Shown here: positions 8,553 to 17,609 of the stretch, piece after piece
Position numbering within the stretch: the first letter of the stretch is position 1
Layout: every line of letters starts with the position of its first letter
Assembly: GCA_913020295.1 (NCBI GenBank)
Contig: CAJWAA010000010.1
Location: 1-64,000 of the forward strand
From: an uncultured Flavobacteriaceae bacterium
GTDB lineage: Bacteria; Bacteroidota; Bacteroidia; Flavobacteriales; Flavobacteriaceae
Direction of reading: 5' to 3'
Length of the DNA: 64,000 nt
Notes under the pieces: model-generated
Databases searched by the model: none
What the model saw: only the letters and a program-made list of their open reading frames with translations
Told to the model about the DNA's origin: nothing
Program-made: the position numbers and the translations under genes

Positions 8553-10085
8553 ATGGAAAAAAGCAAATCCATCCAAGTAAATAAACAATCCTCAGGTACG
8601 GTGATCAGTCTTCAACAGGGCAAATTACCCCCTCAAGCAATTGAATTAGAGGAGGCCGTTTTGGGCGCGATGCTGATCGATAAAAAGGGAGTTGATGAGG
8701 TTATAGACCTACTCGAGCCACAAGCTTTTTATAAAACAGCGAATCAAAATATATTTGAATCGGTCTTTAATTTGTTTAAAAATGCTCAACCTATTGATTT
8801 ACTCACAGTTTCTGCCGATCTCAGAAAAAATGGAAAGTTAGAAAGCGTCGGGGGAGATTATTATTTGGTTCAACTCACCCAAAAGGTTTCCTCATCTGCC
8901 CACATAGAGTTTCATGCCCGAATTATTTTACAGAAGTATATTCAGAGAAGTTTGATCCGAATTTCAAATGAGATCATCGAATCTTCTTACAAGGAGTCTG
9001 TTGATGTATTTGATCTTTTGGATGAAGCAGAGTCCAAATTGTACGATGTGTCGCAAGGGAACATCAAAAAATCTTCTGATACAGCACAAAATTTGGTGAT
9101 GCTGGCCAAGAAAAAAATCGAAGAAATTGCCAATAAGGATGGATTAAGTGGTGTTGCTACCGGTTTTGAAAAGCTTGATCTACTTACCTCGGGATGGCAG
9201 CCTAGTGATTTGATCATCATTGCTGCTAGGCCTGGTATGGGTAAAACAGCACTTACTCTATCTATGGCTCGAAACATTGCTGTGACTCAAAAAACTCCCG
9301 TTGCTTTTTTCTCTCTCGAAATGTCCTCAGTCCAGTTGATTACTCGACTGATTTCTGCTGAAACAGGGCTTTCTTCTGAAAAACTCAGAACGGGAAAATT
9401 AGCTAGTCACGAGTGGAAACAACTGAACGTAAAGGTAGGGGATTTGGAAAAAGCACCCCTCTTTATCGATGATACACCTGCGTTGTCGATTTTTGATCTT
9501 CGCGCTAAAGCAAGAAGACTTGCCTCACAACACAAAATTAAACTGATTATTGTTGACTACTTACAGTTGATGACTGCAGGCACTAGCAGTAAAGCTGGAA
9601 ATCGTGAACAGGAAATCTCAACAATATCAAGAAATCTCAAGTCATTAGCCAAAGAATTAGATATTCCTGTAATCGCTCTTTCTCAGTTATCCAGAGCGGT
9701 TGAGACACGAGGGGGCACAAAGCGACCTCAGCTTTCTGACCTGAGGGAATCCGGTGCCATAGAACAAGACGCAGATATCGTTTCTTTTATTTATCGACCC
9801 GAATATTATGGTATTGATGAGTGGGATGATGAAGAGCATAACTCATCTGTAGGTGAAGCTGAATTTATAGTCTCCAAACATCGTAACGGAGGATTGGATA
9901 ATATTCGCATGAAATTTATTAGCCATTTGGGTAAGTTTGAAGACCTTCAATCAAATGACTCTAGCTACGAATTCCAATCTAAAATGAATGATAACGACTC
10001 AGCAAATTCTTTAATTGATGCACTCCCGGGCCCAAATGATGCTTTCGATCCTTCAGATGATGAGGGTGATGACATGCCTTTTTAA
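8553..10085 (+). CDS. dnaB: Replicative DNA helicase
   Basis: Hexameric helicase that unwinds the replication fork. 510 residues: an N-terminal primase-interaction domain (PPQAIELEEAVLGAMLIDKKG onward, about 25-130), a linker, and a RecA-like domain with Walker A ARPGMGKTA near 228, Walker B LIIVDYLQLM near 330, and RGGTKRPQLSDLRESGAIEQ. The C-terminus is an acidic tail (DAFDPSDDEGDDMPF). The N-terminal 25 residues before the conserved core are non-conserved. Its stop codon shares TTAA (10082-10085) with the convergent HAD gene. Confidence 0.96.
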   Translation: MEKSKSIQVNKQSSGTVISLQQGKLPPQAIELEEAVLGAMLIDKKGVDEVIDLLEPQAFYKTANQNIFESVFNLFKNAQPIDLLTVSADLRKNGKLESVGGDYYLVQLTQKVSSSAHIEFHARIILQKYIQRSLIRISNEIIESSYKESVDVFDLLDEAESKLYDVSQGNIKKSSDTAQNLVMLAKKKIEEIANKDGLSGVATGFEKLDLLTSGWQPSDLIIIAARPGMGKTALTLSMARNIAVTQKTPVAFFSLEMSSVQLITRLISAETGLSSEKLRTGKLASHEWKQLNVKVGDLEKAPLFIDDTPALSIFDLRAKARRLASQHKIKLIIVDYLQLMTAGTSSKAGNREQEISTISRNLKSLAKELDIPVIALSQLSRAVETRGGTKRPQLSDLRESGAIEQDADIVSFIYRPEYYGIDEWDDEEHNSSVGEAEFIVSKHRNGGLDNIRMKFISHLGKFEDLQSNDSSYEFQSKMNDNDSANSLIDALPGPNDAFDPSDDEGDDMPF

Positions 10086-10699
10086 AATTCAACCCCTTTT
10101 TCCTTGAGTATGGATTCGAATTCATTTGGTTTCTGAAAGTGAATTGTTTGTATCCCCATTTCATCAGCGGCTCTTATATTTCTTAGGTTGTCGTCTATAA
10201 ACAAACTTTGCTCTGGCTTAAAACCAAAACGATCTAATGTCAATTGATATATTTCTGGAAATGGCTTTCTTGTTTTTTCGAAACCCGATACCACGATCCC
10301 CTCAAAATGATGAAGAAATTCAAAACGATCAAGTGCTACCGGAAAAGTTTCTGCACTCCAATTGGTCAATGCAACGACCCTGTATTGAGGTTTTTTTAAG
10401 AGTTGATCCAAGACATCAACTGTTTTCTCAATTGGTCCACCCAGCATCTCTTCCCAACGACCATAGTACATTCTGATCCATTCCTCATACTCTGGGAACA
10501 TTTTTATCCGATCCTCGGTAGCTTGTTGTATTGGGTAGCCTGCATCTTGATTTTCATTCCATTCCATAGTGCAGATATCATTAAAAAACCATTGCATTTT
10601 TTTTCGATCTCCTTCAAAGACTTCTAAATACAAATACTCTGGATTCCAATCGATGAGTACTCCACCCAAATCAAAAATTATATTTTTGATTATATACAT
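10082..10699 (-). CDS. HAD-superfamily phosphatase, YihX-like
   Basis: 205 residues. Motif I is FDLGGVLIDWNPEYLY (catalytic Asp in DLGGVL; the second aspartate position is occupied by Gly, as in the YihX subgroup of HAD-IA), motif II ALTNWSAE, motif III Lys in GFEKTRKPFPEIY, motif IV FIDDNLRNI. The YihX group includes an alpha-D-glucose-1-phosphate phosphatase, but substrates vary and I do not assign one. It lies 13 bases downstream of prfB and probably shares its transcript. It overlaps the end of dnaB by four bases. Confidence 0.85.
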   Translation of the reverse strand: MYIIKNIIFDLGGVLIDWNPEYLYLEVFEGDRKKMQWFFNDICTMEWNENQDAGYPIQQATEDRIKMFPEYEEWIRMYYGRWEEMLGGPIEKTVDVLDQLLKKPQYRVVALTNWSAETFPVALDRFEFLHHFEGIVVSGFEKTRKPFPEIYQLTLDRFGFKPEQSLFIDDNLRNIRAADEMGIQTIHFQKPNEFESILKEKGVEF

Positions 10700-10712
10700 A
10701 CTTACAGGTTTT

Positions 10713-11802
10713 TTATTTTTGACCCATCATCATTAGATAACTTTTCAAAAAATCATCAATATTTCCATCCATCACACTGTTGACATCATTGGTTTCTGTT
10801 TGGGTTCTGACATCCTTGACTAGTTTGTAGGGGTGCATAACATAGTTTCTGATCTGTGAACCCCATTCTATTTTCTTTTTGGAGGCTTCAATTTTGTTTC
10901 TTGCAGATAATTTTTTCTGTAATTCGATTTCATAAAGTTGAGATTTTAATAATTGCATGGCTTTATTTTTATTTTCCAATTGCGATCTGGTTTCTGAATT
11001 TTCAATAATTATACCAGTAGGATGGTGTCTCAATCGAACGGCGGTTTCAACTTTGTTGACATTTTGCCCTCCAGCACCACTAGCTCGCATGGTTTCCCAA
11101 GTAATTTCAGATGGATTCACCACTATCTCTATTGTGTCATTAACCAAAGGATAAGCATAAACTGAGGCAAATGAGGTGTGTCTTTTTGCATTGCTATCAA
11201 AAGGAGAGATACGAACCAGTCTGTGTACCCCATTTTCCCCTTTTAGCCAGCCAAAAGCAAATTCTCCAATAATTTCAAGAGTTACTGTTTTAATGCCTGC
11301 CACATCTCCACTTTGGTGATTGAGTTCCTTGACTTTGAAGTTGTTTTTTTCAGCCCACATCATGTACATTCTCATGAGCATTTCTGCCCAGTCGCAACTT
11401 TCAGTTCCTCCTGCTCCTGCAGTAATTTGTAGGACAGAACTCAAGTCGTCTCCTTCATTAGAAAGCATATTCCTAAATTCAATCTCTTCAACAAAATTCA
11501 AAGTTTTATGGAAATGTTCCTCAACCTCGGAATCACTAATCTCACCAGTTTTTTGAAACTCCAACAAAACTGAAAGATCCTCTTGTTTTTGTTTGATGTT
11601 TTCAAAATCATCCACCCATCTTCTTAGACTTCTGATCACGCGCATTAGTTTTTCTGCTTTATGAGCGTCTTCCCAAAAATTTGGAGCTAAAGTTTTTTCT
11701 TCCAGATTCGTGATCTCAATTTTTTTTGCATCTATGTCAAAGATACCCCCTTAACGCATCCAGGCGATCAATAAGCTCTTTTTCTTTATCTGAGGAAATC
11801 AT
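10713..11802 (-). CDS. prfB: Peptide chain release factor 2, with programmed +1 frameshift
   Basis: Terminates translation at UGA and UAA. Translation starts at 11802 ([21 protein letters not shown]), meets an in-frame TGA at 11739-11737, and continues in the +1 frame as [16 protein letters not shown] into the long frame. The total is 362 residues, close to the 365 of E. coli RF2, whereas the uninterrupted frame alone would be about 30 residues short at the N-terminus. The GGQ loop ([10 protein letters not shown]) and the RF2-specific SPF tripeptide ([12 protein letters not shown]) are both present. A consensus promoter lies at 11829-11857; a HAD phosphatase gene follows. Confidence 0.96.
11736..11751 (-). 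promoter_or_regulatory. RF2 programmed +1 frameshift site
   Basis: On the minus strand the sequence reads AGG GGG TAT CTT TGA C: an internal Shine-Dalgarno-like AGGGGG, a three-base spacer, the slippery CTT codon and a UGA stop followed by C. This is the classic autoregulatory site. When RF2 is scarce the ribosome pauses at UGA, slips +1 on CUU, and makes more RF2. Codon 22 is the stop; reading resumes at GAC (11738-11736). Confidence 0.96.
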
Positions 11803-11828
11803 TTTATTTATTGAAAATTTTATAGTGA

Positions 11829-11857
11829 CAAAAATAATTTTAAAATTATTATTGCAA
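11829..11857 (-). promoter_or_regulatory. Promoter of prfB
   Basis: Minus strand TTG (11855-11857), 18 bases, TATTTTTG (11829-11836), a full TAnnTTTG match. Predicted start of transcription near 11823, about 20 bases before the ATG at 11802. Confidence 0.65.
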
Positions 11858-11903
11858 AAACATTATTTTAAATTAAGTTGAATCAAAAAAGCCCCTACCT
11901 ATT

Positions 11904-14051
11904 ATGAAATTTGAAAATTTTTCCTTCATTCCTTTTTTCCCATTCTTCTACTCAATTACTTTTGTATTAGGATGTAATTTTAATCATAAAAGCATGCCCA
12001 ATTTCAACATAATCCCCCCTAAAGCTGATGTGATACCTCATCAACATAAAATTCACAATCAAATTCGAACTGACCCATATTACTGGTTAAATGAACGAGA
12101 AAATCCTAAGGTCTTGGATTATTTGGATCGAGAAAATTATTATTACCAAAAAATGACCTACCATACCCGTTCACTTCAAAATGATCTTTATAAGGAAATG
12201 AGGGCACGAATCAAAGAGGACGAAAGCTCAGTCCCTTATTTTTATAATGGCTATTGGTATATTACGCGCTATGTTCATGGTAAAGATTATCCAATTTACA
12301 GTCGAAAGAAAGAAGAGTTGACTGCAGAGGAGGAGATATTATTTGACTGCAATAAAATGGCTCATAGTTTGGATTATTTTAAATTGGTTGGCATCTCTGT
12401 GAGTCCTGACAACTCCAAGGTTGCATTTGGGGTTGATACCCTTTCTAGAAGGCAATACACCATTATGGTCAAAGACTTAAAAAGTGGAGAAATAATGGCA
12501 ACCAATATAAAAAATACCACGGGTACCAGTGTGTGGGCATTAGATAACGCATCGCTTTTTTACACCAAAAAAGACAAAATAACTCTGCGATCCAAGACCA
12601 TTTACAAACACCGTATCGATGATCCCACCCAAAAAGATGAGCTTATTTATAAGGAAGTTGACGAAACCTATTCCGTTCATGTAAGTTCCTCTAAATCCAG
12701 AAAATTCATTTTTATATCATCTCACAGTACTACTACCAGTGAGTATCGTTTTATTGAATCGGACCAACCTCAAGCAATTTTTAAGGTTATTCAGCCTCGG
12801 ACTGTCAATCTGGAGTATAGTGTTGAGCATTTTGGAGATCATTTTTATCTTCATACAAATTTCAATAATGCTACAAATTTCCAGATCATGAGGACTTCTG
12901 TTAGCCAGACCACATCCAAATACTGGGAGCCTCTTTTAGCTCATAGTGAAGATATTTTGATTGAGGATTTTGAACTTTTTGATCAATATTTGGTGGTTAA
13001 CGAAAGAGAAAATGGCCTTTCCAGATTGCGGATTATGCGCTGGGACAATTTGGAAGATTATTACCTCCCCATCGATAATGAAACCTACGCGCTTAACATT
13101 TCCTTCAACCCAGATTTTAATTCAACCCGCTTGCGTTATGTATTCAATTCTTTGAATACGCCCAGTTCGATAGTTGAATTTGATATGATCAATAGGGAAA
13201 ATACAATTTTAAAAACCCAAGAAGTACTTGGAGAAGATTTTGACCCTAAGCATTATGTTACAAAAAGATTATGGGCCGAATCACGAGACGGTGTTAAAAT
13301 TCCCATTTCTATTGTTTACCACGTGGATACTCAACTGACTGAGCTTACGCCTATTTTACTATATGCCTATGGTTCCTATGGCCACACTATTGACCCATCG
13401 TTTTCTTCCAACCGTTTGAGTCTGTTAAATCGTGGTTTTGCTTTTGCCATCGCTCACATTAGAGGTGGGGAATACTTGGGGAGGTATTGGTATGATCAGG
13501 GGAAGTTATTAAAGAAGAAAAATACATTTTACGATTTTATAGATTGTTCGAAATTCTTAATCGAAAAAAAATTCACCTCTCCCGAACATCTTTATGCCAA
13601 TGGGGGATCTGCGGGGGGTTTGTTGATGGGAGTTATTATCAATCTTGCCCCTGAATTGTACAATGGGGTGATAGCCGAAGTTCCTTTTGTTGATGTGGTC
13701 ACTACCATGTTGGACGACACAATTCCACTGACTACCTCAGAGTATGATGAATGGGGCAATCCCAATGAGAAGGAATTTTATGACTACATGCTGTCTTATT
13801 CCCCCTACGACCAAGTGAAGGAACAAAATTACCCGAATCTATTGGTGACGTCGGGCTTGCACGATTCGCAAGTGCAATATTTTGAGCCTACTAAGTGGGT
13901 TGCTCGACTGAGAGCGAAAAAGACGGATCAAAATTTATTGTTTTTGGACACCAATATGAAAGCTGGGCACAGTGGTGCTTCAGGTCGTTTTGATGGTTTA
14001 AAGGAAATAGCAAAAAAATTTGCTTTTATCATTGATTTGGAAGAAAAATAA
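11904..14051 (+). CDS. Prolyl oligopeptidase family (oligopeptidase B-like) serine peptidase, probable lipoprotein
   Basis: 715 residues in the S9A family. A beta-propeller N-terminal domain (about 40-440) is followed by an alpha/beta-hydrolase domain with the nucleophile in YANGGSAGGLLMG near 575, Asp in VTSGLHDSQVQYFEP near 655, and His in MKAGHSGASGRF near 690. DPYYWLNERENPKVLDYL is typical of oligopeptidase B, which cuts after basic residues in short peptides. The N-terminus (PFFYSITFVLGC) looks like a lipoprotein signal with an imperfect lipobox, implying periplasmic or outer-membrane location. Monocistronic. Confidence 0.9.
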   Translation: MKFENFSFIPFFPFFYSITFVLGCNFNHKSMPNFNIIPPKADVIPHQHKIHNQIRTDPYYWLNERENPKVLDYLDRENYYYQKMTYHTRSLQNDLYKEMRARIKEDESSVPYFYNGYWYITRYVHGKDYPIYSRKKEELTAEEEILFDCNKMAHSLDYFKLVGISVSPDNSKVAFGVDTLSRRQYTIMVKDLKSGEIMATNIKNTTGTSVWALDNASLFYTKKDKITLRSKTIYKHRIDDPTQKDELIYKEVDETYSVHVSSSKSRKFIFISSHSTTTSEYRFIESDQPQAIFKVIQPRTVNLEYSVEHFGDHFYLHTNFNNATNFQIMRTSVSQTTSKYWEPLLAHSEDILIEDFELFDQYLVVNERENGLSRLRIMRWDNLEDYYLPIDNETYALNISFNPDFNSTRLRYVFNSLNTPSSIVEFDMINRENTILKTQEVLGEDFDPKHYVTKRLWAESRDGVKIPISIVYHVDTQLTELTPILLYAYGSYGHTIDPSFSSNRLSLLNRGFAFAIAHIRGGEYLGRYWYDQGKLLKKKNTFYDFIDCSKFLIEKKFTSPEHLYANGGSAGGLLMGVIINLAPELYNGVIAEVPFVDVVTTMLDDTIPLTTSEYDEWGNPNEKEFYDYMLSYSPYDQVKEQNYPNLLVTSGLHDSQVQYFEPTKWVARLRAKKTDQNLLFLDTNMKAGHSGASGRFDGLKEIAKKFAFIIDLEEK

Positions 14052-14068
14052 GCTTTAAAAAAAAGTAT

Positions 14069-14076
14069 TACTTTTG
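14069..14076 (+). promoter_or_regulatory. Candidate -7 element of the putative sulfonolipid pair
   Basis: TACTTTTG matches TAnnTTTG, ending 35 bases before the ATG at 14112. A -33 TTG is not visible at the right spacing. Confidence 0.35.
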
Positions 14077-14111
14077 CTTTGGATATGATATAAAAAAAAA
14101 TCAGCGGTTTA

Positions 14112-15137
14112 ATGAAGGTTGAAAAAAATATACTATCCTTGATAGGAAGTACCCCACTAATCCAATTAAATAAAATAGTTGATGGCTTTGAAGGAAATTT
14201 TTTCACTAAATTCGAAGCTTATAATCCAGGTCATTCTAATAAAGACAGAATTGCACTTCACATCATCGAAGAAGCTGAAAAAAAAGGTATTCTCAAACCC
14301 GGTGATACCATTATCGAGACAACCTCTGGAAATACTGGTTTCAGTTTGGCAATGGTCTCATTGATTAAAGGATATGAATGTATTTTGGCAGTAAGTTCAA
14401 AATCCTCTAAAGACAAAATTGATATGTTACATGCCATGGGTGCAAAAGTATATGTCTGCCCTGCCAATGTAACTGCTGACGATTCCAGATCCTATTATCA
14501 GGTAGCCAAAACTTTGCATAACGAAATTAAAGAATCTGTATACATTAATCAGTACTTCAACGACCTAAATATAGAGGCTCATTACAATACCACAGGTCCG
14601 GAGATTTGGCATCAAACCAATACTGAAATTACCCATTTGGTTGCTTGCTCTGGAACAGGGGGTACCATTTCAGGTTGTGCCAAATATCTGAAAGAACAAA
14701 ATTCAAATATTGAAATTATTGGAGTAGATGCCTATGGATCAGTTCTCAAAAAATATCATGAAACCGGTGAGTTGGATACGGATGAAATTTATCCTTACCG
14801 AATAGAGGGATTGGGAAAAAATTTGATCCCTACTGCAACAAACTTTGAGGTAATTGATACTTTTGTTAAAGTTACGGACGAGGATAGTGCCCATACAGCT
14901 CGTGAGGTAACTCGAAAAGAGGGTCTCTTCGTTGGTTATACTTCAGGTGCTGCCATGCAAGCTGTGAAGCAGTTACAACAAGAGGGAAAATTTAATGATA
15001 AGAGTTGCGTTGTCATCATTTTTCCCGATCACGGATCTCGATATATGAGTAAGATATACAATGATAATTGGATGAGTGAACAAGGGTTCTTTGATACCGC
15101 CAGCCAAGAAGCTCCAAATAAAATTGAGTACGTATAA
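14112..15137 (+). CDS. PLP-dependent cysteine-synthase-family enzyme; candidate cysteate synthase
   Basis: 341 residues, fold type II PLP enzyme of the cysteine synthase/cystathionine beta-synthase family. The PLP lysine is Lys44 (NPGHSNKDR), the substrate loop is TTSGNTG near 78-84, and the phosphate-binding loop is [10 protein letters not shown] near 178-187. It lacks the C-terminal CBS domains. The family alone would suggest cysteine or cystathionine synthesis. However, it is nine bases upstream of a serine-palmitoyltransferase-like gene, and characterised capnine pathways in gliding Bacteroidota use a PLP cysteate synthase (O-phosphoserine plus sulfite) with such a partner. Family assignment is firm; the cysteate role is inference. 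Confidence 0.8.
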   Translation: MKVEKNILSLIGSTPLIQLNKIVDGFEGNFFTKFEAYNPGHSNKDRIALHIIEEAEKKGILKPGDTIIETTSGNTGFSLAMVSLIKGYECILAVSSKSSKDKIDMLHAMGAKVYVCPANVTADDSRSYYQVAKTLHNEIKESVYINQYFNDLNIEAHYNTTGPEIWHQTNTEITHLVACSGTGGTISGCAKYLKEQNSNIEIIGVDAYGSVLKKYHETGELDTDEIYPYRIEGLGKNLIPTATNFEVIDTFVKVTDEDSAHTAREVTRKEGLFVGYTSGAAMQAVKQLQQEGKFNDKSCVVIIFPDHGSRYMSKIYNDNWMSEQGFFDTASQEAPNKIEYV

Positions 15138-15146
15138 GTACATCCT

Positions 15147-16418
15147 ATGAATGATAAAATGATGAGGGATTTATTTGATAGATTTTATAATGACAAAGGG
15201 CCAGTTGGAAAATGGGCTGAACATGCTGAAGGATACTTTGTTTTTCCTAAATTAGAGGGACCCATTAACAACCGTATGTATTTTATGGGAAAAGAGGTTA
15301 TCACCTGGAGTGTCAACGACTATCTGGGTTTGGCAAATCATCCAGAAGTGAGAAAAGTAGATGCTGAAGCAGCAGAAGAATTTGGTTCTGCTTATCCGAT
15401 GGGGGCCAGGATGATGTCTGGTCATACAGATCTGCATGAACAGTTGGAGCGAGAGCTGGCGAATTTTGTCTTCAAGGAATCCGCTTATGTACTCAATTTT
15501 GGTTATCAAGGGATACTTTCTACAATAGATACACTGGTGGGCAAGGACGATGTGATTGTATATGACGTAGACGCACATGCCTGTATTGTAGATGGTGTTA
15601 GACTTCACCTTGGCAAAAGATTTACCTATCAACATAATGATGTTGAAAGCTTAGAAAAAAATCTTCAGCGTGCACAGCGGGTTGCTGAGCAAACCGGAGG
15701 AGGTATTTTGGTAATCTCAGAGGGTGTTTTCGGTATGCGTGGTGAACAAGGGAAGCTCAAAGAAATTGTTGCACTTAAAAGTAAATATAACTTTCGTTTT
15801 TTGGTTGATGATGCCCACGGTTTTGGGACTTTGGGAAAAAACGGAGCAGGTGCAGGAGTAGAGCAGGGTATTCAGGATGACATTGATGTCTATTTTGCAA
15901 CTTTTGCCAAGTCCATGGCCTCTACCGGAGCATTTATTGCTGCTGACAAAGAAATAATAGATTATCTGAGGTATAATATGCGGTCTCAGATGTTTGCTAA
16001 ATCACTGCAGATGCAACTGGTTAAAGGGGCACTAAAGAGGTTAGATATGCTCAGAAACCAACCCGAGTTTAAAGCCAAGCTTTGGGAAAATGTTGATGCT
16101 TTACAGGACGGACTCAAAGCCAATGGTTTTGACATTGGTAAAACTCAAAGTTGCGTAACCCCTGTTTACCTAAAGGGAAGTATACCAGAAGCCATGGCAT
16201 TGGTGAAAGACTTAAGAGAAAATCACGGTATTTTCTGTTCGATTGTTGTATATCCTGTGATTCCTAAAGGATTGATATTATTGCGTTTGATTCCTACAGC
16301 TTCCCATTCCCTTGAGGATGTAAAAGAAACTTTAGAGGCATTTGCAAGTATAAGGGAAAAGTTAGAAAGTGGTGTTTATAAAAGAATATCTGATTCCATT
16401 ACTGCTTTGGCAAGATAG
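15147..16418 (+). CDS. Alpha-oxoamine synthase (serine palmitoyltransferase family); candidate cysteate C-fatty acyltransferase
   Basis: 423 residues, fold type I PLP enzyme of the 8-amino-7-oxononanoate synthase/SPT group. Conserved parts are WSVNDYLGLANHPEV, GSAYPMGARMMSGHTDLHEQLE, DVDAHACIVDG, VDDAHGFGTLGKNGAG and the PLP lysine Lys255 in TFAKSMASTGAF. Such enzymes condense an amino acid with an acyl thioester and release CO2. No biotin gene is near. Flavobacterium and Capnocytophaga enzymes of this type use cysteate to make 3-ketocapnine, the base of sulfonolipids needed for efficient gliding, and gldG/gldF lie close by. Serine (sphingolipid) is the alternative substrate. Confidence 0.82.
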   Translation: MNDKMMRDLFDRFYNDKGPVGKWAEHAEGYFVFPKLEGPINNRMYFMGKEVITWSVNDYLGLANHPEVRKVDAEAAEEFGSAYPMGARMMSGHTDLHEQLERELANFVFKESAYVLNFGYQGILSTIDTLVGKDDVIVYDVDAHACIVDGVRLHLGKRFTYQHNDVESLEKNLQRAQRVAEQTGGGILVISEGVFGMRGEQGKLKEIVALKSKYNFRFLVDDAHGFGTLGKNGAGAGVEQGIQDDIDVYFATFAKSMASTGAFIAADKEIIDYLRYNMRSQMFAKSLQMQLVKGALKRLDMLRNQPEFKAKLWENVDALQDGLKANGFDIGKTQSCVTPVYLKGSIPEAMALVKDLRENHGIFCSIVVYPVIPKGLILLRLIPTASHSLEDVKETLEAFASIREKLESGVYKRISDSITALAR

Positions 16419-16425
16419 AGTTTAA

Positions 16426-17544
16426 TTATTCATTCAACATTACCGGCATCACCAACATGGTTACATCTTCTCCATCATCTAGATGGTCAATTGGGGTAAT
16501 TATCCCTGCACGGTTGGGGAGGGACATAGATAACTTGATTACATCGCAATTGATATTATTTAGCATTTCGATTAAAAATCTGGAGTTGAATCCAATTTGC
16601 ATATCGTCCCCCTGATAATCACATCCCAACCTTTCTTCGGCTTTATTACTATAATCAAAATCTTCTGCAGAAACTTGTAATTCGGCTCCTGCCAGTTTGA
16701 GCCTTACTTGGTGGGTGGTCTTGTTGGAAAATATACTAACTCTTCTAACTGAATTAAGAAATTCGCTACGATCAATTTGCATGATATTAGGATTTTCTTT
16801 GGGGATTACCGCCTCGTAATTGGGGTATTTTCCTTCAACCAATCGACAAGTCATTCTCAAGTTTTTAAAACTGAATTCGGAATTAGTTTCGTTGTATTCA
16901 ATGACAAGATCCTCATCCACACTTTGCAATATACTTTTAAGTAACTGAAGCGGTTTTTTAGGCATGATGAATTCGGCATTTTTATCTGCTTTTATATCAG
17001 TACGGGTGTACTTGACTAACTTGTGAGCATCGGTAGCAACAAAAGTCAATTCGGAGGTATTGAACTGAAAAAAAACACCACTCATCACAGGTCTAAGATC
17101 GTCATTTCCAGATGCAAAAAGGGTAGTATTTATCGCAGTGGCAAGAATTTGTCCATTTATTTTAGTTTTAATAGGGTCTTTTACTTGAGCTGCTTTTGGG
17201 AAGTCCTTACCGTCAAGGTATGCCAGAGCATATTTACCATTATTGGCACTAATTTCGACTGTATTTTCTTTGGTTTTGACAAATGTCAGAGGTTGTTCTG
17301 GAAAAGTTTTTAGAGTATCCAATAATAAGCGCGCTGGTAGGGCAATCATGGTATTGTCTTTTGATTCCACTTCAATAGAAGCCGACATTGAAGTTTCAAG
17401 GTCCGAAGCAGTTAATATTAGTTGATTGCCATTCAAATGAAAAAGAAAGTTATCCAAAATTGGAAGGGTGTTATTGTTGTTGATGATCCCGCCCAAAATC
17501 TGAAGCTCTCTCAATAATGACTCACTTGAAACAATAAATTTCAT
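16426..17544 (-). CDS. dnaN: DNA polymerase III sliding clamp (beta subunit)
   Basis: 372 residues, three tandem clamp domains (about 1-120, 130-245, 250-372). The N-terminus MKFIVSSESLLRELQILGGI and the C-terminus ITPIDHLDDGEDVTMLVMPVML are typical; the latter forms part of the peptide-binding pocket used by polymerase and other partners. It is not next to dnaA, as is usual in Bacteroidota, but adjoins gldG. An 18-base perfect palindrome overlaps its start codon. It converges on the acyltransferase gene with seven bases between stops. Confidence 0.96.
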   Translation of the reverse strand: MKFIVSSESLLRELQILGGIINNNNTLPILDNFLFHLNGNQLILTASDLETSMSASIEVESKDNTMIALPARLLLDTLKTFPEQPLTFVKTKENTVEISANNGKYALAYLDGKDFPKAAQVKDPIKTKINGQILATAINTTLFASGNDDLRPVMSGVFFQFNTSELTFVATDAHKLVKYTRTDIKADKNAEFIMPKKPLQLLKSILQSVDEDLVIEYNETNSEFSFKNLRMTCRLVEGKYPNYEAVIPKENPNIMQIDRSEFLNSVRRVSIFSNKTTHQVRLKLAGAELQVSAEDFDYSNKAEERLGCDYQGDDMQIGFNSRFLIEMLNNINCDVIKLSMSLPNRAGIITPIDHLDDGEDVTMLVMPVMLNE

Positions 17545-17560
17545 AAAGTTTAAACTTTAT
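17543..17560. repeat. Perfect 18-base palindrome at the dnaN start
   Basis: ATAAAGTTTAAACTTTAT reads the same on both strands. On the minus strand its last two bases are the AT of the dnaN ATG (17544-17542). It could fold into a weak AT-rich hairpin in the leader or serve as a dimeric protein site. Its composition is close to the background, so chance cannot be excluded. Confidence 0.5.
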
Positions 17561-17609
17561 CCTAAATATAAAATTTAAACAATCTAAAAAAAAAAGAAGT
17601 TATTAAAAG

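Noticed and set aside
10713-11645. prfB as a truncated or pseudogene form starting at 11645
   Set aside because: The upstream exon-like 21 codons, CTT TGA C and the matching +1 frame restore a full-length RF2.
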